Positions 1 to 7,676 of a DNA stretch of 64,000 bases are shown piece after piece (positions within the stretch are counted from its first letter, which is position 1; the number at the start of each line of letters is the position of its first letter). The position numbers and the translations under genes were made by a program. The stretch is from contig CAAEWE010000043.1 in the NCBI GenBank assembly GCA_900759665.1, forward strand, positions 1 through 64,000, given 5' to 3'. The DNA is from Lachnospiraceae bacterium (GTDB lineage: Bacteria > Bacillota > Clostridia > Lachnospirales > Lachnospiraceae). Below the pieces are notes generated by a model, which was given only the letters and a program-made list of their open reading frames with translations, was not told the DNA's origin and ran no database searches.

Positions 1-248
1 ACGTTCATCGAACATCGAAACAGCAAAGCAATCAGACTTCCCGCAAGCCGTTAGTGACAAGGCAATTTCCAGACACAGCTCCGGGTATTCAGACCATTAA
101 AAGCCAAAAATCATATTCAATCCCCTCGAACATCAGAAACAGTCTGGGCATATTATAGTTCTTGGTGTGGGAAGTTTGAGTTCTTAAGAAAAATTCCTCG
201 GGACAATTAGAAAATTTTAATTTGCCGGAAAGGGCGGTGGTGTTTTCA

Positions 249-1154
249 ATGGAAATTATGGTGGGGATCTATGCAAGGCTGTCCGTAGAGCATGATAATA
301 AAAAGGACTGCAGCCTGGAGGAGCAGATTCGTCTGGCAAAGCAATGGGTTCATGAAAGAAATCATATCTCTGAGTGTGGAAAAGAAAGTAGTCAGGCAGC
401 AGGAAATCGTCACAGATATACTATTTATGATATTTATAAAGATATGGGATATAGCGGAACCACCTTTGAACGGCCAGGTTTTCAACGACTGATTGCAGAC
501 GCAGAGAAGGGGTATATCCGGTGTATTCTGTGTAAAGATGCTTCCCGCATTGGCAGGGATTATCTCAAAACCGGAGAATATCTGGAAAAAATATTTCCGA
601 TGCTGGGAGTGAGAGTCATCTGTATCAGTGATCCATATACTGTGGATGAAAATGCATGGGAGTACGAAATGCCCGGCAGCCTGGCGGGAAATTTGAGAAA
701 TCTGATGAATGAGTGGTATGCCAGAGACATTGGAAGGAGAGTTCGTCTGGTGAAACAACACAAAAAAGCACAGGGAGAATTTGTCGGAAGCGTGCCACCT
801 TATGGATGGAAGCTTGATGTTCAGGAAGGAAAACGGATCCTGGTGCCGGATGAGCAGCTTGGAAATGTCCTTTGCCTGATGGAATCTCTTCGGCAAAAAG
901 AGATGTCCTATGGACAGATTGCGGACATTCTGAATCAAAGAGGGATCCGGACACCACAGGAATATCGCAACAGTCATAAGGTGTATCAAAGAGAACATCC
1001 AGAAAAACAGGGGGATATGATGGGAAAAAGCTCATACCGGAACGATGGAAAAGTATTGTCCCAGGAAACACAGACGGTGTCCCGCTGGGATGCTTCCAGT
1101 GTACGTCGTATTATTTTAAAATCCAGAGAATTACAGGATGGGGCTGCAAACTAG
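249..1154 (+). CDS. Large serine recombinase, C-terminally truncated
   Basis: Site-specific recombinase of the resolvase/large serine integrase family, which cuts and rejoins DNA through a serine-DNA intermediate. Near the N-terminus the motif YARLS carries the predicted catalytic serine. The resolvase core continues with GYSGTTFERPGF and KDASRIGRD, and the recombinase domain begins with VGSVPPYGW. The reading frame stops after about 300 residues, shortly after the SVRRI segment, whereas family members usually run past 450 residues, so the zinc-ribbon and coiled-coil end is missing. I prefer ATG 249, behind a G-rich ribosome site; an in-frame TTG lies upstream at 222. Its stop lies only 18 bp from the broken 3' end of the opposite-strand gene, which suggests a deletion junction. 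Probably a non-functional remnant of an integrative element. Confidence 0.8.
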   Translation: MEIMVGIYARLSVEHDNKKDCSLEEQIRLAKQWVHERNHISECGKESSQAAGNRHRYTIYDIYKDMGYSGTTFERPGFQRLIADAEKGYIRCILCKDASRIGRDYLKTGEYLEKIFPMLGVRVICISDPYTVDENAWEYEMPGSLAGNLRNLMNEWYARDIGRRVRLVKQHKKAQGEFVGSVPPYGWKLDVQEGKRILVPDEQLGNVLCLMESLRQKEMSYGQIADILNQRGIRTPQEYRNSHKVYQREHPEKQGDMMGKSSYRNDGKVLSQETQTVSRWDASSVRRIILKSRELQDGAAN

Positions 1155-1172
1155 AACGCTTCCTGTGAAAAT

Positions 1173-1688
1173 TTATCGCACACCAGAGGGGATTACCACA
1201 CGGCTTAATACAATCTCACCGGTTTCACTCACATCCTTTACCTCGCTTTCTGGAATCTTAGGAGGATAATCTCCGTAAAGCGTATGAGGCGGAATGACAA
1301 AAAGTTCACTGTCATCGTTTGGTGTTTCAAATTGTGGGATCAAAGAAATGTTTTGCAGAGAGATCTGACCGGACAGGATTTCTGCACCGGAGATCACAGT
1401 TGGTTCAAAACCTGGAGCAGTGATCTTTAAGTTAAATTCAGAATACGGCTGAATAGATAAAGGCTCCAGACTATACTCCAGAGGAGGGGCAGGCAGATCA
1501 ATGGTATCGGTCTGACCGTTAGAATCTGTGGTCAGTTCATCCAGCACAATCTCCGGTTCATTGCTGTCTGTGATCTGTACTGTAGCACTGGAAACAGCAC
1601 GGGAGCTGATCATGGAACTGACATTTACAAGCAGCTGTCCGGTATCCGGGCGGTCCTGCTGTTGCTGTGTAGCATGTAATTGAGACAT
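1173..1688 (-). CDS. N-terminal fragment of SleC-like spore peptidoglycan protein
   Basis: The 171-residue product has the pattern of the N-terminal carboxypeptidase-regulatory-like region of clostridial SleC-type and peptidoglycan-binding spore proteins. It has a TG.L.V strand, TDSNGQTDTIDLPAP, PYSEFNLKITAPGFEP, and the near-diagnostic VIPPHTLYGDYPPKIPESEVK. Full-length relatives continue from a VIPEY-like strand into a roughly 250-residue conserved domain. Here the match ends at VVIP and the frame stops seven codons later. The start has a strong GGAGG site seven bases upstream. The break coincides with the truncated recombinase on the other strand, so the downstream half was probably lost by insertion or deletion. 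Recognition rests on memory of the family pattern, not on an alignment. Confidence 0.65.
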   Translation of the reverse strand: MSQLHATQQQQDRPDTGQLLVNVSSMISSRAVSSATVQITDSNEPEIVLDELTTDSNGQTDTIDLPAPPLEYSLEPLSIQPYSEFNLKITAPGFEPTVISGAEILSGQISLQNISLIPQFETPNDDSELFVIPPHTLYGDYPPKIPESEVKDVSETGEIVLSRVVIPSGVR

Positions 1689-1752
1689 AGAATTCCTCCA
1701 TCATTATAAAAAGACATTACATACTATTATATGACAGAGAAAGAAAAGAGTG

Positions 1753-2847
1753 TCAGCAGCGGGAATGCAGATACATCAGAGCTTCCTCGGTGCTCAACTG
1801 ATATATATTACAAAGCTTTGCACAGATTTCAGAATCATCGCATCCCATATCGCGAAGCAGGGAAATTGTGTTGTGGATCGCCTGCTCAAGCTTTGCATTG
1901 GATTGTTTAAGCTTTGCACTGGATTGTTTAAGCATTGCTTCGGATTGTTTCTGACTATTTTGGACTTGATGTAATTCTGCGATAGTTTCCTCTAATTGCT
2001 TTTTAAGCTTTAATTTATCCCGTTCCTGGATGCGTCGGTGTTCCTCTTCACTGTATTCATAAAGAGTCACGGCAATCACCTCATTTCGATGTTTTTTCAG
2101 AAAATCTCCCAGAATATTCCGGGAAATACAGTAGTCCACAGCTTCAGTAACAGCAAGATCTAATTTATCCATATAGGAGAGAGGGGCATCTGTTGTTTGG
2201 TTTGTAATTGTTACAAGGCATTCCCTGGTTTTTTCAACAAACTGCATATACTGCTTTAGGGTAAGACAGCTATTCTTCAGGTCCTCATTATGTCCTTTAT
2301 TAATGTTGAGAACCCGGACAGTTAATTCCAATTCCGGATGATCAGTTGCAACTTCAAAGGTGTCAGACAGTTTCAACAGAGTTTCATCTTTTTCCATAGG
2401 CTCCATACCGTTATAAAAGGTAACGAAATGTGGAGTAGGAAGAGAGATTAAAGTACTGCTATAGATGTCATTATCCACGGTCAGACCACGTAATGTGTCT
2501 GCAATGTAAAGAAGACTGCGAAATGGCATGTTTGGACATATGCTGGCCTGCTGTTCGTAAAAGTATATGTTTGAGAAAAGAATACAGGATACATCATTGT
2601 GCATGCCCATATAAATTGCGTTTTCCAGAGTTGTAATGGTAAGGTCATCAGGATTTGTATAATGCGTTCCATTTAGTGCATTATACAGAGATAATAGCGT
2701 CTCCTTGTGTGAAAATAACATGTGAAACAGTCGATCCTTATATAACCGATTTACCGGAGGATGTACCGGTGGCTGTTTGAGCGTTGGATCTGTAGTTTGT
2801 GTCCGTTTTCTGTAATTTTTCTGATTTTTTTTGTTTTTTCTTTTCAT
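1753..2847 (-). CDS. Rpn-family PD-(D/E)XK nuclease/putative transposase
   Basis: A 364-residue member of the recombination-promoting nuclease (Rpn/PDDEXK) family that is abundant in Lachnospiraceae. After a basic N-terminus, the nuclease part runs from about residue 35 (YKDRLFHMLF) through TTLENAIYMGMHNDVS to FYEQQAS and PNMPFRSLLYIAD. The D and ExQ-like positions are the probable active site. The C-terminal third is a charged helix, a KQS.AKL coiled coil encoded by a short tandem DNA repeat, and then a small helical domain (LLRDMGCDDSEICAKL...LSTEEAL) typical of the family's tail. Start ATG 2847 has AAAGGAG upstream. Family members act as DNA nucleases in recombination; a role here is inferred only from family. 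Confidence 0.8.
   Translation of the reverse strand: MKRKNKKNQKNYRKRTQTTDPTLKQPPVHPPVNRLYKDRLFHMLFSHKETLLSLYNALNGTHYTNPDDLTITTLENAIYMGMHNDVSCILFSNIYFYEQQASICPNMPFRSLLYIADTLRGLTVDNDIYSSTLISLPTPHFVTFYNGMEPMEKDETLLKLSDTFEVATDHPELELTVRVLNINKGHNEDLKNSCLTLKQYMQFVEKTRECLVTITNQTTDAPLSYMDKLDLAVTEAVDYCISRNILGDFLKKHRNEVIAVTLYEYSEEEHRRIQERDKLKLKKQLEETIAELHQVQNSQKQSEAMLKQSSAKLKQSNAKLEQAIHNTISLLRDMGCDDSEICAKLCNIYQLSTEEALMYLHSRC
1888..1950. repeat. Three 21-bp tandem repeats in the Rpn-gene coiled coil
   Basis: Three head-to-tail copies of a 21-bp unit occupy 1888-1908, 1909-1929 and 1930-1950. The first two differ at one base and the third at a few. On the minus strand each copy encodes one heptad (consensus KQSxAKL), so copy-number change keeps the frame and changes coiled-coil length by exactly seven residues. 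Confidence 0.85.
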
Positions 2848-3111
2848 AGATTGTACTCCTTTCTAAGAGGTAATGTCAACGGAAAAATAGAATACGATTG
2901 AATATCAAAAAGACATAAAATCAAGATTATTTTTGAGTGAAAAAGATTGTATCATGCCGGAAACAGAAAAACTATCGGTAAAGCACACAAAAAAAGAAGG
3001 AAAAAAAGAGAAAAGTTACCAAAGAAAATATCGGGTGGGGAAAAGAGTATTGTTAAAATCAGAAAAAAACACTACAAAATTTTGTAAATTATAACGAAGA
3101 GCAGACAAACA
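2848..3111. other. Gene-free A-rich spacer between divergent genes
   Basis: An A-rich intergenic stretch between the minus-strand Rpn gene and the dut promoter. Apart from the AAAGGAG ribosome site of the Rpn gene at its left edge I see no open frame, stable hairpin or convincing promoter for the minus strand. Confidence 0.5.
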
Positions 3112-3140
3112 TTGCCTTATGCTCTCAAAATAAGTATAAT
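3112..3140 (+). promoter_or_regulatory. Promoter of dut
   Basis: Sigma-A-type promoter: TTGCCT (3112-3117), a 17-bp spacer, then a perfect TATAAT (3135-3140). It predicts a start near 3147 and a leader of about 37 nt. The TTG of the -35 box is also an in-frame upstream start codon, which argues against using that codon for translation. Confidence 0.8.
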
Positions 3141-3183
3141 AAACGAAGATCTTTACCAAAATCAGAAAAGAGAGGAAATAATA

Positions 3184-3618
3184 ATGGAAACAATTAAAAT
3201 TAAGTATTTTACGGATCAGATTGACAAATTAGAATATATTGACGGGAAGTCCGACTGGATCGATCTGCGGGCATCGGAGAATGTGACCTTGAAGTCTGGT
3301 GACTTTGCACTGATCCCTCTGGGGGTGGCAATGGAGCTTCCGGCGGGCTATGAGGCGCATATCGTCCCACGCAGCAGCACATACAAGAATTTTGGCGTGA
3401 TACAGGCAAACCATTGTGGGATTGTGGATGGCTCTTACTGTGGTGATAACGATATGTGGAGGATGCCGGTGATTGCTATGCGGGATACCGAGATCCATGT
3501 GAATGACAGAATATGTCAATTCCGTATTATGAAAAATCAGCCACAGATCAATTTTGATGAGGTGGAGCATCTTACCGGAAAAGACCGTGGGGGCTTTGGA
3601 AGCACCGGAAAGCAGTAA
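3184..3618 (+). CDS. dut: dUTP diphosphatase
   Basis: Trimeric-type dUTPase that hydrolyses dUTP to dUMP and pyrophosphate, keeping uracil out of DNA and supplying dTMP synthesis. All five family motifs are visible in 144 residues: DLRAS (27-31), PRSS (62-65), GIVDGSYCGDN (79-89), RICQFRI (109-115) and the C-terminal glycine-rich arm RGGFGSTGK (135-143). Length fits the family. Start ATG 3184 is chosen because AGAGGAAAT lies just upstream and the dut promoter occupies the region of the longer frame. It is followed by an unrecognised gene 92 bp away. Free-standing dut genes are often phage-borne, so the accessory context leaves open a phage-derived copy. Confidence 0.9.
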   Translation: METIKIKYFTDQIDKLEYIDGKSDWIDLRASENVTLKSGDFALIPLGVAMELPAGYEAHIVPRSSTYKNFGVIQANHCGIVDGSYCGDNDMWRMPVIAMRDTEIHVNDRICQFRIMKNQPQINFDEVEHLTGKDRGGFGSTGKQ

Positions 3619-3710
3619 TATTAGAGAAATTTATAGAGATATCCACCCTGTCCTGCTACGTTTGATACATGGATAGGGTGTTCTTTGCTGTAATGAAGGG
3701 GATAGTGACT

Positions 3711-4544
3711 ATGGAAGTTGATGAAATTAAAACACATCTAAAAGATTGTATCCTAGATTATTATGTGAAGAAGAAAATAAAATGGAAAGACAGTGATACA
3801 ACAGACTTTTCTCTGCTGCTGGTGGACTATTTCGAAGTGTTGAGAAAACATGTTCCCTCCAAAAAAAGAAAGGTATATATTGCGCCGGAGCTTATGCGAA
3901 AAATGGATACACCGCAATATGCCGGATGGAAGAAGAGGTTTTATGAAATAAAAGAAAAGTTTGAAAACGGTGATGATATGAACGATTTTCTCAGCAAAAG
4001 AGCTGATGAGAATGGCTTTAAAGACCGGATGCTGACATGCTGGAAAATGCATCATATTCATTTTTATCCGGAAAAGAAGAAGGGGGATATGCTTCTTTTT
4101 GTGGTCATCACGGAGGATCGTGTGTATATGGTCGACGTTCTTCCTCATAACAAAAAATATGTATTCTCTACATTTGATCTGCTCAACATTGTTCATTCTA
4201 ACTGGCGGGAGATATTCGAACCGTACCGGCTCAAAGGATTCATCGATGTAAAACCGGTAATTACTAAAGATGAGGATATCGATAAGCTGCGAAAAGCCGG
4301 AATCTGTACAGCGGTACAGTTAGGAGAGGATGTATATGCCCTGGATATGATTGCTACGGACGGTCATAATGCAATGGACGTTATGTATGCCAACAAGATA
4401 TGCCATTCTCTAGTTCGGAACGAGAAAAAAGGTATTTTCCAGTCATGCAGGTTTCAGGAGGTATCTCTCACTTATAAGATGCATCCGTGTTTCGTTCTGA
4501 CTTATTATAATGCAGTGGGAGAGAGAGAACAGTGGAGCATATAG
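3711..4544 (+). CDS. Unrecognised protein with a conserved-looking core
   Basis: A 277-residue soluble protein that I cannot assign. Its middle part (about residues 118-175) has the order MHHIHFYPEKKKGDMLLFVV, then ITEDRVYMVDVLPH, then LLNIVHSNWREIFEPYRLKG. I recall the same order (H-H/L-H, a strand of type DLLF.., a strand ending in a D-x-x-P/G-H, then IHxNWPE..RLKG) in uncharacterised bacterial proteins, but cannot name a family. No signal peptide or membrane segment. Start ATG 3711 is supported by AAGGGG upstream; in-frame ATGs at 3669 and 3693 lack one. It may share the dut promoter and ends before a strong terminator. Function unknown. Confidence 0.75.
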   Translation: MEVDEIKTHLKDCILDYYVKKKIKWKDSDTTDFSLLLVDYFEVLRKHVPSKKRKVYIAPELMRKMDTPQYAGWKKRFYEIKEKFENGDDMNDFLSKRADENGFKDRMLTCWKMHHIHFYPEKKKGDMLLFVVITEDRVYMVDVLPHNKKYVFSTFDLLNIVHSNWREIFEPYRLKGFIDVKPVITKDEDIDKLRKAGICTAVQLGEDVYALDMIATDGHNAMDVMYANKICHSLVRNEKKGIFQSCRFQEVSLTYKMHPCFVLTYYNAVGEREQWSI

Positions 4545-4582
4545 CTGAAACGGAATAAAGAAGATTTATAATTGGAAAAATC

Positions 4583-4614
4583 AAGACAGTTTTGTGACAG
4601 AAACTGTCTTTTTC
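4583..4614 (+). terminator. Rho-independent terminator
   Basis: A perfect 10-bp stem (AAGACAGTTT at 4583-4592, AAACTGTCTT at 4601-4610) with an 8-nt loop, followed by TTTC. It closes the dut-unknown gene unit and isolates loaP. Confidence 0.85.
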
Positions 4615-4656
4615 TTGTGCATTTTGTGCAATTTTAGGTTATCTGGGCGAAAAGTA

Positions 4657-4685
4657 TTGCAAATTCAAATTGAGTATGTTATCGT
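4657..4685 (+). promoter_or_regulatory. Candidate promoter of loaP
   Basis: TTGCAA (4657-4662), 17-bp spacer, TATCGT (4680-4685). Each hexamer matches the consensus at four of six positions. Weaker alternatives lie 40 bp downstream, so the assignment is tentative. Confidence 0.4.
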
Positions 4686-4703
4686 TTTAGTGTTTGAAAT
4701 GTT

Positions 4704-4723
4704 CACATAATACATATTATGTG
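4704..4723. promoter_or_regulatory. 20-bp near-perfect palindrome before loaP
   Basis: CACATAAT, four bases, ATTATGTG. If the 4657-4685 promoter is right, it lies in the loaP leader, about 18 bp before the ribosome site (GAAGGAGA, 4741-4748). It could be a repressor operator or a small RNA hairpin. Confidence 0.5.
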
Positions 4724-4755
4724 GTGTATAAAATGGGGAGGAAGGAGACCGGATT

Positions 4756-5484
4756 ATGTGGTATGTCATTCATACAATGTCCGGAACTGAGCAGAAATGC
4801 GTGCAGCAATGCAGCCAGTATATTGACCCGGCGGATTATAACGAGATGTTTGTACCGCTGTATATGTCAAAGAAGCATTTCAAGCAGGAGTGGCATGATG
4901 TTGAAAAGACGTTGTTTCCAGGCTATATATTTGTAGATACCGATCGCATTGAAGCGGTACTGGAAGGGCTAAAAAAAGTACATCAATATACCAAGATCCT
5001 GCGTGATGCCGATGCCATCTCTCCAATTACGGAGCAGGAACAGAAGTTTCTCTCTGATATGATGGATGATCGGCATGTCGTACAATATTCCGAAGGATTT
5101 CTTATTGGCGAAAAGGTTTGTATCACCTCCGGCCCCCTGAGGCATTATCAAGGCTGTATCAAAACGGTGGACAGGCATCGACGGATCGCCAAGCTGGAAA
5201 TACCGGTCTTTGGCAGAATGACCCCGGTGGAAGTGGGGTTTGGAGCCGTTCGCAGAGTCAGTCAGGAAGAATTTCAAAAGATGAAACAGCAAAATATCCG
5301 GAAATATCAGCCATCTGCTAATCAGGAATCTGGTCAGGTCAGGGTGCTTAAAGGTGCATTTGAAGGTATGACCGGAAAGCTGCTTTGTGCAGATCCGGAA
5401 AGGGATGAATGGACGATTGAACTGGAGCTCTTTGGTGTGGAGACGAAGGTGACGTGTCCACGAGAAGAGATTGAAGTAACATGA
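4756..5484 (+). CDS. loaP: NusG-paralog antiterminator LoaP
   Basis: A 242-residue NusG-like protein. The NGN domain opens with MWYVIHTMSGTE and contains LFPGYIFVDT. It is followed by a KOW-type segment (about 115-160, ITSGPLRHYQGCI and KLEIPVFG) and a second KOW-like segment at the C-terminus (VRVLKGAFEGMTGKL to the end). LoaP proteins ride on RNA polymerase and suppress terminators in one long operon, usually for polysaccharide or natural-product synthesis, after binding a leader RNA hairpin. That fits: the next 11 kb is an unbroken glycan operon, preceded by a 253-bp leader with a branched terminator-like hairpin. Start ATG has GAAGGAGA upstream. The housekeeping NusG is not expected here. 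Confidence 0.9.
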   Translation: MWYVIHTMSGTEQKCVQQCSQYIDPADYNEMFVPLYMSKKHFKQEWHDVEKTLFPGYIFVDTDRIEAVLEGLKKVHQYTKILRDADAISPITEQEQKFLSDMMDDRHVVQYSEGFLIGEKVCITSGPLRHYQGCIKTVDRHRRIAKLEIPVFGRMTPVEVGFGAVRRVSQEEFQKMKQQNIRKYQPSANQESGQVRVLKGAFEGMTGKLLCADPERDEWTIELELFGVETKVTCPREEIEVT

Positions 5485-5595
5485 TGGATCATAGTGATAT
5501 ACGTGACATCGTTGTTTGGGTGGCTTACATCATTATATGGAAGAAGTTGTATCGATGGAGTGACGAGTGCCGCGCTTTGTCGTATGACGGATGAT

Positions 5596-5670
5596 AAAGA
5601 GCGTGAGCGAAGCCGAAATTGCGGACTGCCGGATGGGGCGGTTGGCGAGTGGCGGAGCACGCTCTTTTTG
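5596..5670 (+). promoter_or_regulatory. Branched terminator-like leader hairpin (probable LoaP target region)
   Basis: In the 253-bp gap between loaP and the first glycan gene, AAAGAGCGTG (5596-5605) pairs perfectly with CACGCTCTTT (5658-5667), followed by more T residues. The 52-nt loop holds an inner 6-bp hairpin (ACTGCC 5625-5630 with GGCGGT 5637-5642). A long GC-containing outer stem ending in a T tract would terminate transcription. A specialised NusG paralog encoded immediately upstream is the expected factor to read through it. The rest of the gap (5485-5595, 5671-5737) has no gene. Confidence 0.65.
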
Positions 5671-5737
5671 TATTTTAAGTTTAAAGACAATGTTTGACGG
5701 GTTTGTTGTTAAATATAGAAAATGGATGTGAATAAGA

Positions 5738-6484
5738 ATGGAAAAGTTAGATAAATCAGAAATTCCAATATGCAATATATTGGGGGTTAATATTGCCGCT
5801 ATAAATATGGAGTGGTTAGTTGAGTATACGAAAAAAAATATTGAACAATTATCAGGAAACTATATGTGTGTTTCGAATGTACATACAACAATAATGGCAT
5901 ATGATGATCCTGAGTATATGAAAGTACAAAATGATGGAATAATGGCAATTCCAGATGGAGGTCCGTTATCGTCACTTGGTCGTAAAAAAGGTTTTGATAA
6001 TATGAGGAGGACAACAGGACCTTCTTATATGGAAGAAATATTTAAAATAAGTGTTCAAAAAGGATATAGGCATTTTTTTTATGGATCAACAGAAGAAACG
6101 CTAAAGAAAATGAGAAGTAAATTAATAGAAGAATATCCAGGTTTGCAAATCGCGGGTCTGTATAGTCCACCTTTTCGAAATCTGACTGAACAAGAAGAGA
6201 AAGAGATTATCAATATGATAAATGAAAATGCTCCAGATTTTGTTTGGGTAGGCTTGGGGGCTCCTAAGCAAGAAAAATGGATGAATCTACACAAAGAAAA
6301 AGTGAGGGGATTTATGGTAGGCGTAGGAGCTGGTTTTGATTATTTGGCGGGAAATATATCTAGAGCACCGCAATGGATGCAAAAATTAAATTTAGAGTGG
6401 TTATATAGAATGTTGCAGGATCCCAAAAGACTTTTTAAAAGATATTTGTATACAAATATAAAATTTATTATTTTAAAAAAGTAA
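5738..6484 (+). CDS. WecG/TagA/CpsF-family N-acetylmannosaminyl-type transferase
   Basis: A 248-residue GT26 glycosyltransferase. Family marks are VSNVHTTIMAYDDPEY, IPDGGPLSSLGRKKG, the GGTxE-like FFYGSTEETL, PDFVWVGLGAPKQEKW and GFMVGVGAGFDYLAG, and a basic, hydrophobic C-terminus (NLEWLYRMLQDPKRLFKRY) that docks on the membrane. Relatives add ManNAc or a related sugar to lipid-linked GlcNAc, the second sugar of teichoic-acid linkage units and several capsules. As first gene of the operon it probably adds the second sugar of the repeat unit. No initiating transferase is seen in this AT-rich block. The donor sugar is inferred. Confidence 0.9.
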   Translation: MEKLDKSEIPICNILGVNIAAINMEWLVEYTKKNIEQLSGNYMCVSNVHTTIMAYDDPEYMKVQNDGIMAIPDGGPLSSLGRKKGFDNMRRTTGPSYMEEIFKISVQKGYRHFFYGSTEETLKKMRSKLIEEYPGLQIAGLYSPPFRNLTEQEEKEIINMINENAPDFVWVGLGAPKQEKWMNLHKEKVRGFMVGVGAGFDYLAGNISRAPQWMQKLNLEWLYRMLQDPKRLFKRYLYTNIKFIILKK

Positions 6485-6503
6485 ATAGCATAGGTGGATA
6501 TAG

Positions 6504-7676
6504 ATGAAAAAAATAGCTTTTTTTGTACAATGGATGTTATGCGGTGGAGTGGAAAATACATTAATTACACTGTGTGATAAGTTAGATAAGAAAATATATG
6601 AAATAACTATATATGTTATAGTCGAGAAAGGTGAATTTATTGATAAAATTCCAATGGGGGTAAAACTGATACAAATTCCAATGTCATCTGACATTCGTGA
6701 AAGTATACCTGTTGGGGGAATAAAGATTGCTTGCCGGGAAGCGATATATCAGAGAAAATATGTCGAGGCCACTAAAATGATAATTAATAGGATTTTGATC
6801 AATGATAAGTTTTCAGAGTTAAATTGTCAAAAATCAAAGATTCCTCATTTAGATAAAAAGTATGATATAGCAGTTAACTATCATATTCATTCGCCATTTT
6901 TGGTTTGGTATTTAGCGGAAAGGGTTCAAGCGAAAAAGAAATATACCTGGATTCATAATGATTTCACAACAACCAATTATCAAATCAATGATTTGAACGT
7001 CTATTTAAACAAAATTGATCTTTTTTTCTGTGTATCAAATAAATTAAAAGAGGAGTTTGAACAAATTTGTCCACAATATGTAGATAAAACAATCGTGGCA
7101 AAGAATATTATACCTATTAAAAGGATTCAACAGTTAGGAAATGAATTTTACCCTTTGGAATATCCTAAAAACAAATTTATTATTTTAACTGTGGGACGAA
7201 TTGAAAAAAGAAAAGGATATGATATTGCTGTGGCAGTGGCTGATGAATTGAAAAAATCTGGTTATGAGTTTGAATGGTATATAATAGGGGATGGAACAGA
7301 AAAAAATAAAATTGAAAAGATGATAACTAAAAAGAAATTAACAGATTGTATTCATTTATTAGGTGTTAAAGGTAATCCATATCCATATTTTAAAAATTGT
7401 GATTTATATGTGCAAACATCAAGGCATGAGGGGTATGTCACTACGGTTACTGAGGCGAAAATATTTAGCAGACCCATAATTTGTACAAATGTTTCAGGTG
7501 CCAACGAGCAGATTCTTAGCGGATATACAGGTGATGTGGTGGAGGTTTCTGCAGAAAAAATAGAGGATAAAATCAAATATCTTATAGAAAATAATGAAAA
7601 AAGAAAAATGTACACGGAAAATTTGCAAAAAGAGGGGGTAAACGAGGATAATGACTGGTTCCAAAGATATTTTTGA
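6504..7676 (+). CDS. Glycosyltransferase family 4/1
   Basis: A 390-residue GT-B retaining-type glycosyltransferase. The N-terminal domain starts MKKIAFFVQWMLCGGVENTL, a typical acceptor-domain loop. The C-terminal donor domain begins with ILTVGRIEKRKGYD and has the E-x7-E signature in RHEGYVTTVTEAK, followed by RPIICTNVSG. It acts at the cytoplasmic face in building the repeat unit. The substrate cannot be read from sequence. The ribosome site AGGTGG lies before ATG 6504, and its 3' end overlaps the next gene by 26 bp. Confidence 0.88.
   Translation: MKKIAFFVQWMLCGGVENTLITLCDKLDKKIYEITIYVIVEKGEFIDKIPMGVKLIQIPMSSDIRESIPVGGIKIACREAIYQRKYVEATKMIINRILINDKFSELNCQKSKIPHLDKKYDIAVNYHIHSPFLVWYLAERVQAKKKYTWIHNDFTTTNYQINDLNVYLNKIDLFFCVSNKLKEEFEQICPQYVDKTIVAKNIIPIKRIQQLGNEFYPLEYPKNKFIILTVGRIEKRKGYDIAVAVADELKKSGYEFEWYIIGDGTEKNKIEKMITKKKLTDCIHLLGVKGNPYPYFKNCDLYVQTSRHEGYVTTVTEAKIFSRPIICTNVSGANEQILSGYTGDVVEVSAEKIEDKIKYLIENNEKRKMYTENLQKEGVNEDNDWFQRYF

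Noticed and set aside
1..221. Possible 3' end of a gene cut by the window start
   Set aside because: Frames of 17 to 53 codons are open from the edge, but none resembles a family I know; nothing can be supported.
246..998. Long minus-strand open frame opposite the recombinase gene
   Set aside because: Product is rich in Phe, His and Ser with no family pattern and no ribosome site; the plus strand encodes a clear recombinase over the same bases.
3112..3183. Upstream extension of dut to a TTG start
   Set aside because: The TTG is the first half of the -35 box of a near-consensus promoter, so it is not transcribed.
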